Shown here one piece after another: positions 16,757 to 24,292 of a stretch of DNA of 59,497 bases (position 1 is its first letter; every line of letters begins with the position of its first letter). The position numbers and the translations under genes are program-made. Under the pieces are notes generated by a model. The model saw only the letters and a list, made by a program, of their open reading frames with translations. It was not told the DNA's origin and made no database searches. The DNA is from Fimivicinus intestinavium (GTDB lineage Bacteria; Bacillota; Clostridia; Oscillospirales; Acutalibacteraceae): contig DVKY01000108.1 of the NCBI GenBank assembly GCA_018715765.1, forward strand, positions 1-59,497, given 5' to 3'.

Positions 16757-17545
16757 TTATTTGCCGATGATGGTAACATCCTTGCCGAACCAATCGTTGG
16801 AGATCTTTGCAAGCGTTCCGTCCTCCGCCATGGCCTCAAGCTGAGCCTGCACCTTATCGCGCAGCTCCGTGTTACCCTTGAGAAAGCCGATGCCATACTC
16901 CTCTGCGGCAAGCGGTTCGCCGACAATTTTATAGTTGCCGCCCTGCTGTGCGATATTGTAAGCGGCGACGGTCTCATCCATCAAAACGGCATCCACCATT
17001 TTGGTCTTCAGCTCGTTGAGCGCTTCCAGGTTCTGCTCCGTCAGTACCACTTCGCCGAGGCTGGCCTTGACTTCCGGCTTGCTATCGAGCGCATCTTCCG
17101 CGCTGGAGCCTGCCTGAAGAGCGAGCTTTTTGCCTGCAAGATCGTCCACGCCGGCAATGGCGGAATCCTCGTTCACGACGATCACCTGATTGTTGCGCAT
17201 GTAAGGCTCGCTCCAGGTGTAATCATCCTCACGGCCGTTCATGGTAAAGCCGTTCCACAGCAGATCAACGCCGCCGTTTTTCAGCTCCGCATCCTTGGAA
17301 TCCCACACAATCGGCTTGAGCTCCAGTTTCATATTCAGCCGCTTGGCGACCTCTGCCGCCAGGTCAAGATCAAAGCCGACATATTCGCCCGCATCGTTTT
17401 TAAAGCCCATCGGCGGGAAGGAGGCGTCGAAGCCCACAGTCAGTGTGTTTTCTGCATCGTCGCCACTGCCGGAGCAGGCGGCGAGCCCAAGCGTCAGGAG
17501 CACGGTCAGCGTGGCGAGCGCCAGAGCGATCATTCTCTTTTTCAT
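16757..17545 (-). CDS. Polar amino acid-binding lipoprotein (SBP_bac_3)
   Basis: A binding protein of about 262 residues. The signal peptide MKKRMIALALATLTVLLTLG ends in lipobox LAAC, followed by GSGDDAENTLTVGFDASFPP, the typical SBP_bac_3 start, and VGFDLDLAAEVAKRL. An in-frame codon 36 residues upstream would lengthen the protein, but the ATG at 17545 has a GGAGG ribosome binding site and is the only start that gives a signal peptide. Glutamine/cystine/arginine-type ligands are typical. It is the first gene of the operon. Confidence 0.95.
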   Translation of the reverse strand: MKKRMIALALATLTVLLTLGLAACSGSGDDAENTLTVGFDASFPPMGFKNDAGEYVGFDLDLAAEVAKRLNMKLELKPIVWDSKDAELKNGGVDLLWNGFTMNGREDDYTWSEPYMRNNQVIVVNEDSAIAGVDDLAGKKLALQAGSSAEDALDSKPEVKASLGEVVLTEQNLEALNELKTKMVDAVLMDETVAAYNIAQQGGNYKIVGEPLAAEEYGIGFLKGNTELRDKVQAQLEAMAEDGTLAKISNDWFGKDVTIIGK

Positions 17546-17620
17546 GTTTTTCCTCCAATCGAATCCTGCTTTCCCTGCAAGCGGTTGTGGCAAGAGGGGC
17601 AAGCGTTTTTGAACAGTGGT

Positions 17621-17649
17621 ATTGTAGCACAGTATCACGCTAAAGTAAA
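17621..17649 (-). promoter_or_regulatory. Promoter of the amino acid ABC operon
   Basis: Minus strand TTTACT (17644-17649), 17-base spacer, TACAAT (17621-17626). It is back to back with the cysteine desulfurase promoter about 50 bases away. Confidence 0.7.
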
Positions 17650-17696
17650 GCATTTTTTACAGCCTTTTCCGCAGCTGCTTCTCCAGCAAAAACCAT

Positions 17697-17725
17697 TTGC
17701 ATATACCTATCAAATGATGTATACT
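17697..17725 (+). promoter_or_regulatory. Promoter of the cysteine desulfurase-thiI-cinA operon
   Basis: TTGCAT (17697-17702), 17-base spacer, TATACT (17720-17725). The only ATG codons upstream of and in frame with the desulfurase (17714 and 17717) fall inside or beside this -10 region, so they cannot be on the transcript from this promoter. Confidence 0.75.
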
Positions 17726-17788
17726 AAACTATCATTATCCTGCGGCAGACTGCCCTGCGCAGGGCCGCAAGCGGGGGAGGGACCTTTT

Positions 17789-18922
17789 ACGCAGCAGGCT
17801 TATCTGGATAACAGCGCAACCACACGCGTATGCGATGAGGCGGCCCGGGAGATGCTCTATGCCCTCACGGAGGGCTATGGGAACCCCTCCTCCCGCCATG
17901 CAAAGGGCTTTGAGGCGGAAAAGAGTTTGGCGCTGGCGCGTGAGCGGGTGGCCGCGCGCATCGGCTGCATGCCGGAGGAGATTGTTTTTACCTCCGGCGG
18001 AACTGAGGCAAATAATCTGGCGATTTTTGGCGCTGTGCAAGCGCTGGCACGCCGGGGGCGGCGGATTGTCACCACGGCGATTGAGCACCCGAGCGTGGAG
18101 CAGCCGATGCGGGAGCTGGAGCGCCAGGGCTTTGAGGTGGTATATCTGCCCGCCGGGGCGGACGGCAAAATTCGTGAGGAAGATCTGGCGCAGGCAATCA
18201 ACGGCGAAACCATTCTCGTCAGCATTATGGCGGTCAATAATGAGGTCGGTTCCATCCAGCCGCTCGAGGCGGTGCGTCGGGCCATCCGCCGGGCTGGAGC
18301 TCCCGCCCTGTTTCACTGTGACTGCGTGCAGGGATTTGGCAAGCTGGAGCTGAAGCCCGCCGTTCTCGGCATTGATTTCATGACGGTGAGCGCCCATAAA
18401 ATCCACGGCCCCAAGGGCGCAGGCGCATTGTATATCCGCCGCGGGGTGCGCATCGAGGCGCGCACACTGGGCGGTGGGCAGGAGCGGGGGCTGCGCTCTG
18501 GCACAGAGGCGATGCCGGCCCTCATCGGCTTTGGCGCGGCCTGTGCGGCGTTGCCGGATGTAAAAACAGGGCTGGCGCACGCCGCCATGCTTCGGGCTTA
18601 TCTGTGTGAAAAGCTCAATGGTATGCCGGGCGTTGTGTTAAATTCCCCGCCGGATGCATTGCCGTATATCGTCAATCTTTCCCTGCCGGGCCTGCGTTCG
18701 GAGCCGGTTCTAAACCTGCTTTCAGAGATGGGCGTGTATGTCTCCAGCGGCTCTGCGTGCGCAAAAGGGCATAAAAGCCCGGTGCTCACAGCGCTGGGCC
18801 TGCCGGATAAGCGCATTGACAGTGCGCTGCGCGTCAGCTTTTCGCACTTTACGACGGTAGAGGAGCTGGAACTGCTGCTGCAAGGGCTCCAGCGGGCGCA
18901 GCGATTGCTCAGAAGAAATTGA
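17789..18922 (+). CDS. Cysteine desulfurase (NifS/IscS family), apparent ACG start
   Basis: A PLP-dependent enzyme of about 377 residues that moves sulfur from cysteine to an enzyme persulfide. The conserved start QQAYLDNSATT, the PLP lysine in SAHKIHGPKGAG and the active-site loop SSGSACAKGHKSP with its catalytic Cys are present. No ATG, GTG or TTG is available at the expected N-terminus. GGGGGAGGG (17773-17781) is ideally spaced, eight bases, for an ACG at 17789. Upstream ATGs lie at the promoter. It precedes thiI by 22 bases, so it probably supplies sulfur to ThiI. Confidence 0.9.
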   Translation, partial: TQQAYLDNSATTRVCDEAAREMLYALTEGYGNPSSRHAKGFEAEKSLALARERVAARIGCMPEEIVFTSGGTEANNLAIFGAVQALARRGRRIVTTAIEHPSVEQPMRELERQGFEVVYLPAGADGKIREEDLAQAINGETILVSIMAVNNEVGSIQPLEAVRRAIRRAGAPALFHCDCVQGFGKLELKPAVLGIDFMTVSAHKIHGPKGAGALYIRRGVRIEARTLGGGQERGLRSGTEAMPALIGFGAACAALPDVKTGLAHAAMLRAYLCEKLNGMPGVVLNSPPDALPYIVNLSLPGLRSEPVLNLLSEMGVYVSSGSACAKGHKSPVLTALGLPDKRIDSALRVSFSHFTTVEELELLLQGLQRAQRLLRRN

Positions 18923-18944
18923 ACATAGAAAGCAGAAGGTCGTT

Positions 18945-20117
18945 ATGAAAGAGATTATTCTGGTGAAGGATGGCGAGCTCGCCCTCAAGGGGCTCAATCG
19001 CTCTACATTTGAAGATATTTTGGTGAAGAATATGCGCCGGCGGCTGTCGCCGCTCGGTCGGTTTCAGTTTACAAAAAGCCAGTCCACCGTGATGATCGAG
19101 CCGATGGAGGAAGGGATCGATCTGGAGGAGGCGGCGGACCGTCTCTCCCGCGTGTTTGGTATCGCGGGCTTCAGCCGCGCTGCGCAGGCCCCCAAGGAGA
19201 TGGGGGAGATTTTGCGCATCGCGGGGGAATACCTCGCCCCGCAGCTGCTGGAGGCTGGGTCCTTTAAGGTGGAGGCAAAACGTTCGGATAAAAAATTCCC
19301 CCTGACCTCCCCGCAGATCAGTACGGAGCTTGGAGGCTATCTCGGCGAGAAATTCCCGCACCTGCGGGTAGACGTCCACCATCCGGATGTGACGGTAACG
19401 GTGGAGATACGCGATCAATGGGCCTTTATCCGCGGTAACCAGCAAAAGGGCGCTGGCGGTATGCCGGTCGGCTCCGGCGGGCGCGTGGCGCTGCTGATCT
19501 CCGGTGGGATCGACAGCCCGGTCGCGGGGTGGATGATGGCCAAACGCGGCTTGCAGCTGACCGCCGTCCACTTTGCGTCGCCGCCCTATACGAGCCCGCG
19601 CGCGGAGGAGAAGGTGCATGCCTTATTGCGCAAGGTGGCGCGCTATGCCGGCCACATTTCGCTTTTTGTCGTGCCGTTCACCGAGATTCAGGAGCAGATC
19701 AAAGATCATTGCCCGGAGGATCTGTTTACGCTCATCATGCGCCGCGCAATGATGCTGCTTGCGCAGCAGATTGCGCGCAGGGAGGAATGCGGCGCGCTGG
19801 TCACAGGGGAGAGCATTGGCCAAGTGGCGAGCCAGACGCTCCAGGCGATCGCCTGCACGGACGCTGTAGCGGAGATGCCGGTGTTCCGGCCGCTCATCGC
19901 CATGGATAAAGATGAGATCGTTGCGATTTCGCGCAAAATCGATACCTTTGAAATTTCGATTCAGCCCTATGAGGATTGCTGCACGGTGTTCACGCCAAAG
20001 CATCCCAAAACCCGCCCGCAGCTTGATGCAGTAGAAAAAGCGCAGGCCATGCTCCCACTGGAAGAGCTGATGGAGCGGGCGCTCAGCGGCGTCCGAATCG
20101 TGCCGATTGACGCATGA
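18945..20117 (+). CDS. thiI: tRNA 4-thiouridine synthetase ThiI
   Basis: A 390-residue protein with an N-terminal ferredoxin-like/THUMP region (residues 1-165) and a C-terminal PP-loop ATPase with SGGIDSPVAGWMMAKRG near 185. It adenylates U8 of tRNA and inserts sulfur received from the cysteine desulfurase. No C-terminal rhodanese domain is present, as is usual in Firmicutes, where a dedicated NifS-like partner delivers sulfur. The partner here is the preceding gene. The start at 18945 gives the standard MKEIILVKDGELALKG opening. Confidence 0.96.
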   Translation: MKEIILVKDGELALKGLNRSTFEDILVKNMRRRLSPLGRFQFTKSQSTVMIEPMEEGIDLEEAADRLSRVFGIAGFSRAAQAPKEMGEILRIAGEYLAPQLLEAGSFKVEAKRSDKKFPLTSPQISTELGGYLGEKFPHLRVDVHHPDVTVTVEIRDQWAFIRGNQQKGAGGMPVGSGGRVALLISGGIDSPVAGWMMAKRGLQLTAVHFASPPYTSPRAEEKVHALLRKVARYAGHISLFVVPFTEIQEQIKDHCPEDLFTLIMRRAMMLLAQQIARREECGALVTGESIGQVASQTLQAIACTDAVAEMPVFRPLIAMDKDEIVAISRKIDTFEISIQPYEDCCTVFTPKHPKTRPQLDAVEKAQAMLPLEELMERALSGVRIVPIDA

Positions 20118-20154
20118 GGATGCGTTTTGCCCCTATGATAAAGGAAGTTTTGTT

Positions 20155-21399
20155 ATGAAAGCTGAAATCCTCTCTGTTGGCACCGAGCTGCTGCTCGGCG
20201 ATATTGTGAATACAGATGCACAGTTCCTGGCGGGGGAGCTGGCGCGGCTGGGCTTTACCGTGCTGTATCACAGCACGGTGGGGGATAATGCGGACCGCCT
20301 TGCCGCACTGCTTGACACGGCGCTTTCCCGCAGTGATATTGTGCTGACTACTGGCGGGCTTGGCCCCACGGCGGATGATCTGACGAAAGAGGTCTGTGCA
20401 AAAGCGCTTGGGCTGCCGCTTGTGGAGGATGCGGAGAGCCTGCGGCGCATCAAAGCGTTTTTCCGCGCTCGTGGCGCTGAGATGCCCGAGACAAACTGCA
20501 AGCAGGCATATCTGCCGCAGGGATGTACGGTTTTTCACAACGATCATGGCACGGCGCCGGGCTGCGCAATGGAGCGTGAGGGAAAAATCGTCATTAATCT
20601 GCCCGGGCCTCCGCGCGAGCTCAAGCCCATGTTTTTGGAGAAGGTGGCGCCTTATCTCGCCCGCTTCGTACATGGTGCGATCGTCTCTCACACGGTGCGC
20701 ACCTTTGGAATCGGTGAGAGCGCGATGGCCGAGCGTGCGGCGCCCTACCTCAGGCAGGGGAACCCTACCGTCGCCCCCTATGCGAAGGATGGCGAGGCGC
20801 TTTTACGGGTGACGGCGTCAGCCGCCTCCCGGGAAGAGGCCGATGCGCTGTGCCGGCCCACAGTGGACGCGCTCTGCGAACTCTATGGCAATTTGGTTTA
20901 CGGCGTGGATGTGGAAAGCCTTCAACAGGTTGTAGTGCGTATGCTGCGCGAGCGCGGCATGAAGGTCGGCCTGGCGGAATCCTGCACGGCGGGGCTTATT
21001 GCCAAGCGGATTACGGAGATTCCCGGCTCCTCCGAGGTGCTGGAGTGCGGCATCGTTTCCTATTCCAACCGGATCAAGCAGGAGATGCTCGGCGTTTCAC
21101 CGAATACCATTGAGCGATACGGCGTGATCAGCGCCGAAACAGCGGCAGAGATGGCCGCAGGCGCGCTGCGCGTGAGCGGCGCGGATATCGGCCTCGGTGT
21201 AACGGGGCTGGCGGGGCCGGATGGCGACGACCGGGGCAATCCGGCGGGCCTTTCCTATATCGCGCTGACAGACGGGGCGCACACGCTCGCCCGCACCGTC
21301 AATACCGGACGTGGCGGCGATAACCGGGAGTATAACCGCTTTGTCACCTCGTCGAACGCGCTGGATCTGATCCGGCTGTATTTATTACAACAGAAATGA
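20155..21399 (+). CDS. cinA: CinA-family protein (competence/damage-inducible, NMN deamidase domain)
   Basis: A protein of about 414 residues. The N-terminal MoCF-like (COG1058) domain has TTGGLGPTADDLTKEV near residue 65. The C-terminal CinA domain has ESCTAGLIAKRITEIPGSS, the NMN deamidase/pyrophosphatase-type active region, and GVTGLAGPDGDDRGNPAG. An in-frame ATG 16 codons upstream overlaps thiI, but the ATG at 20155 has an AAGGAAG ribosome binding site and gives the family start MKAEILSVGTELLLGD. It is third in the desulfurase operon. The NMN deamidase role is known for the family and was not tested here. Confidence 0.95.
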   Translation: MKAEILSVGTELLLGDIVNTDAQFLAGELARLGFTVLYHSTVGDNADRLAALLDTALSRSDIVLTTGGLGPTADDLTKEVCAKALGLPLVEDAESLRRIKAFFRARGAEMPETNCKQAYLPQGCTVFHNDHGTAPGCAMEREGKIVINLPGPPRELKPMFLEKVAPYLARFVHGAIVSHTVRTFGIGESAMAERAAPYLRQGNPTVAPYAKDGEALLRVTASAASREEADALCRPTVDALCELYGNLVYGVDVESLQQVVVRMLRERGMKVGLAESCTAGLIAKRITEIPGSSEVLECGIVSYSNRIKQEMLGVSPNTIERYGVISAETAAEMAAGALRVSGADIGLGVTGLAGPDGDDRGNPAGLSYIALTDGAHTLARTVNTGRGGDNREYNRFVTSSNALDLIRLYLLQQK

Positions 21400-21483
21400 A
21401 ACTGGATAGGCGGGAGCAGAGCTCCGGGGCACATTTGCCGGCTTGCCGCTTCCTGCAATTCTCCATGAAAGGCGGAATGGAAC

Positions 21484-22476
21484 ATGGATCAAAATAAGTC
21501 CGGAAGCAGGTTTTTGCATGCGGTTTTCCCTTTCCCTGGCGATACGGCGCTGGAGTGGGTGCGCAAAATCGTGGCGATTCTTTCCGTTTGCGCGATCCTT
21601 GCCAGCAGTGGGGTCGCTGTTTTCCGTGCCGTGCAGCAGCAGGAGCAGCCGCAGGCCCAGCCGGCACAGGCGCAGGCGGACCCTGTGCTCTCTGCGCTTA
21701 AAACGAAATACCCCGCTTTCACAGCGCCTGAGGGGATGCAGGAAAAATTTCAGCATCTCTATGCAGTGAATAACGATGTGGTGGGCTGGCTCACCATCCC
21801 GAATACCCGAACGGATACCCCCATTTTACAGGCGACGAAGGCGCAGGGCGCGAACAATTATTACCTGCGCTATAACTATTATCATAAATACACAGAGTTT
21901 GGCGATCCCTTTATGGATTATCGCAACGATGCAAAAGGGCTCTCCCGCAATACGATTCTCTATGGGCATAACCTGCAGGGGGATGCGCTGGATAACGGCA
22001 TGTGCTTTACTGGCGTGATGAGTTACCACACGCTGGAAGGGTACAAAAACGCCCCCGTGATCACCTTTAACACGCTCTATCAGGATTATCAATGGAAGGT
22101 GATCGGCGCCTTTTTGGCTACCACGCAGCCGGAGGATGACAACGGCTATGTTTTCAATTATATCTACCCGGATATGGATGACGAGACGTTTATGGCGTAT
22201 ATTGATGAGGTGCGTGAGCGCAGCCTGTTCACGACGGATGTGGATGTGCAGCCGACTGATAAGGTGCTGACGCTCTCTACTTGCACCTATGAGCTTGGCA
22301 CGAGCATTGACGCGCGCTTTGTCGTGGTGGCCCGGCTGGTGCGAGAAGGGGAAAGCGCCGAGGTGGATGTTTCGAAGGCGGCGGTCAACCCCAACCCGCA
22401 TTATCCGCAGGCGTGGTATGATTACCATGGCAGATCCAACCCATATAAGAATGCGGAGCTGTGGTATCCGTTTTAA
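21484..22476 (+). CDS. srtB: Class B sortase
   Basis: A 330-residue transpeptidase that cleaves sorting signals and links proteins to peptidoglycan. A single N-terminal membrane segment (about residues 29-47) anchors it, followed by a Gln/Ala/Pro linker. The sortase fold runs from about residue 75, with catalytic His162 (LYGHNLQG), Cys267 (LSTCTYE) and Arg278. Extra helices before the core and the TLSTC motif mark class B. A second, larger class B sortase follows immediately. Clostridial class B enzymes often recognise (S/N/P)PxTG-type signals, and one candidate substrate lies at 47.8-50.4 kb. Confidence 0.92.
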   Translation: MDQNKSGSRFLHAVFPFPGDTALEWVRKIVAILSVCAILASSGVAVFRAVQQQEQPQAQPAQAQADPVLSALKTKYPAFTAPEGMQEKFQHLYAVNNDVVGWLTIPNTRTDTPILQATKAQGANNYYLRYNYYHKYTEFGDPFMDYRNDAKGLSRNTILYGHNLQGDALDNGMCFTGVMSYHTLEGYKNAPVITFNTLYQDYQWKVIGAFLATTQPEDDNGYVFNYIYPDMDDETFMAYIDEVRERSLFTTDVDVQPTDKVLTLSTCTYELGTSIDARFVVVARLVREGESAEVDVSKAAVNPNPHYPQAWYDYHGRSNPYKNAELWYPF

Positions 22477-22525
22477 ACATCCAGTTGGAGCAGAGAGGCT
22501 TTAGGGGTTAGCAGGAGGGCCGGCG

Positions 22526-24223
22526 ATGGGGCAGGACAAGCAGGGAAATCAGAATGTGCAGAGCTTGCAGGAGCAAACGCAGGAGCTCCTTGACGAGCTG
22601 GAGAGCGCCCGGCGCAGATACGGCCTGCAGGAGCAGGCGCCGACCCAGGCGCAGAAGAGACGAGCGGCCGCCCCAAAGGAGGAGATAATCATGGCAGATC
22701 AGGATCAGCACAGGGAAAATAGCAGGGGGGGAGAAATGCCACCCACGCCGGAGCAGCCGGTCTATTATGATGCAGATGGAAATCCTGTTACACCGGTGGT
22801 TTATTATGATGCGCAGGGCAGGCCGGTTATTCCCGTCTTTTCGCCCGCCGCGGCGCAGCAGCCGCAGGAGCAGTATGAAACGCTGCCGGATGGAACGCGT
22901 GTGCGCGTGGTGTATCAGGAGCCGGAGAGCAAACGCACCGGCGGGAGCATAACACGCAGTCCTGCTCCGCCGCAGGGACAAGCAGAGCCAGCAAAGCCTG
23001 CGGCGGAAGCGCAACCCCATGCGGACAGGCCCGCTCCGGAGCAATCCGCCTCTATGCGGGTGATTTATGAGGCGCCGGATGCCCCTGCGCAGGCGCCGCC
23101 TCCACACCGGTCGCCTGCCGCCCCCGCACAGGCGGCGCAGCCGGCAGAGGAGCCTGCGCGCGAGGAGCAGCCGCCCGCATCAAGCGGCCTGGCGGAGCTG
23201 TTCGCTGAGGCTGGGCAGGATGCGCCTACGCCGGCGGCAAAGCAAAAACAGAAGAAGGCGAAAGGCCGCTTTGGGGATGGCTGGCTGCCCTGGAGGGGCG
23301 ATACGGCGGCTGAAAAAGTGCGCAGGACGGTCTTTCTGCTTGCGCTGTTGACCTTGATCGTATGCGTGCCCTTCCTGCTTTACCGCCTGTATGACGGCTG
23401 GTACAACCAGCGCCTGATTCGGGATCTTGCAGATCAAGTGCAGACGGATCTGGATGAAAGCGCCTGGGAAGCGATCCGGGCCGAGCACCCGGACATCTCG
23501 TTCCCCGAGGGGATGAATCCGGCCTATGCGGATTTGTACGCTGCGAATCAGGAGATGGTGGGCTGGCTGAAGATCGAAAATACGAAATATATTAACTTCC
23601 CCATTGTGCAGGCAGAGGATAACGAGAAGTATCTGGACATTGATTTTTACGGCCGGGAAACAGACTATGGCAATCCTTTTTTGGATTTCCGAAACAATGT
23701 CAAAGAGCTGGATCGCAATACCATTGTTTATGGGCACCATATGCGTTCCGGCGATCAGGAGTTTTCGGAGCTGACGGATTATCTGACCATTGAGGGCTTC
23801 CAAAAGAGCCCGGTCATTGAGTTTAATACGCTGTATGCAGATTATAAATGGAAGGTTTACGCCGTGTTTTTGACCAATTCTGAGGCGCAACACGACAATG
23901 GCTATATTTTTAACTATATTTTTACCAACCTGAGCAGCGATGAAAAATTTATGGAGTATATCGATGAGATCGATCAGCGCAAGCTTTATACAACCGGCGT
24001 TGATATTCAGCCGACGGATAAAATATTAACGCTCTCTACCTGTAATTATGATTGGAGCGAGCAGCGCCTTGTGGTAGTGGCCCGCCTGGTGCGGGAGGGC
24101 GAGAGCGAGGCTGTAGACACCAGCCTCGCCGTGAAGAATGAAAACCCGCGCTATCCGCAGATTTATTACGATCAAAAAGGAATCTCCAATCCGTATCGGG
24201 ATGCCGGGCAATGGAAGCCCTGA
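22526..24223 (+). CDS. srtB: Class B sortase with long cytoplasmic N-terminal extension
   Basis: A 565-residue sortase. About 260 residues of Pro/Gln/Ala-rich, low-complexity sequence precede the membrane segment (RTVFLLALLTLIVCVPFLLY). The catalytic core follows, with His in VYGHHMRSGD, Cys in LSTCNYDW and Arg in QRLVVVARLV. Two well-formed starts exist: ATG 22526 with AGGAGGG, and in-frame ATG 22691 with AAAGGAGGAG, giving 565 or 510 residues. The extension repeats Tyr-rich phrases such as VYYDADGNPVTPVVYYDAQG. It is parallel to the first sortase (same TFNTLY, GYIFNYIF and QPTDK phrases), indicating tandem duplication. Confidence 0.9.
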   Translation: MGQDKQGNQNVQSLQEQTQELLDELESARRRYGLQEQAPTQAQKRRAAAPKEEIIMADQDQHRENSRGGEMPPTPEQPVYYDADGNPVTPVVYYDAQGRPVIPVFSPAAAQQPQEQYETLPDGTRVRVVYQEPESKRTGGSITRSPAPPQGQAEPAKPAAEAQPHADRPAPEQSASMRVIYEAPDAPAQAPPPHRSPAAPAQAAQPAEEPAREEQPPASSGLAELFAEAGQDAPTPAAKQKQKKAKGRFGDGWLPWRGDTAAEKVRRTVFLLALLTLIVCVPFLLYRLYDGWYNQRLIRDLADQVQTDLDESAWEAIRAEHPDISFPEGMNPAYADLYAANQEMVGWLKIENTKYINFPIVQAEDNEKYLDIDFYGRETDYGNPFLDFRNNVKELDRNTIVYGHHMRSGDQEFSELTDYLTIEGFQKSPVIEFNTLYADYKWKVYAVFLTNSEAQHDNGYIFNYIFTNLSSDEKFMEYIDEIDQRKLYTTGVDIQPTDKILTLSTCNYDWSEQRLVVVARLVREGESEAVDTSLAVKNENPRYPQIYYDQKGISNPYRDAGQWKP

Positions 24224-24292
24224 TGGGGGATAGCATCCGGCTGATTCCACGCATGGAACAGAGATTGACCTTGTGAAAAAGAGGTGTATGGA

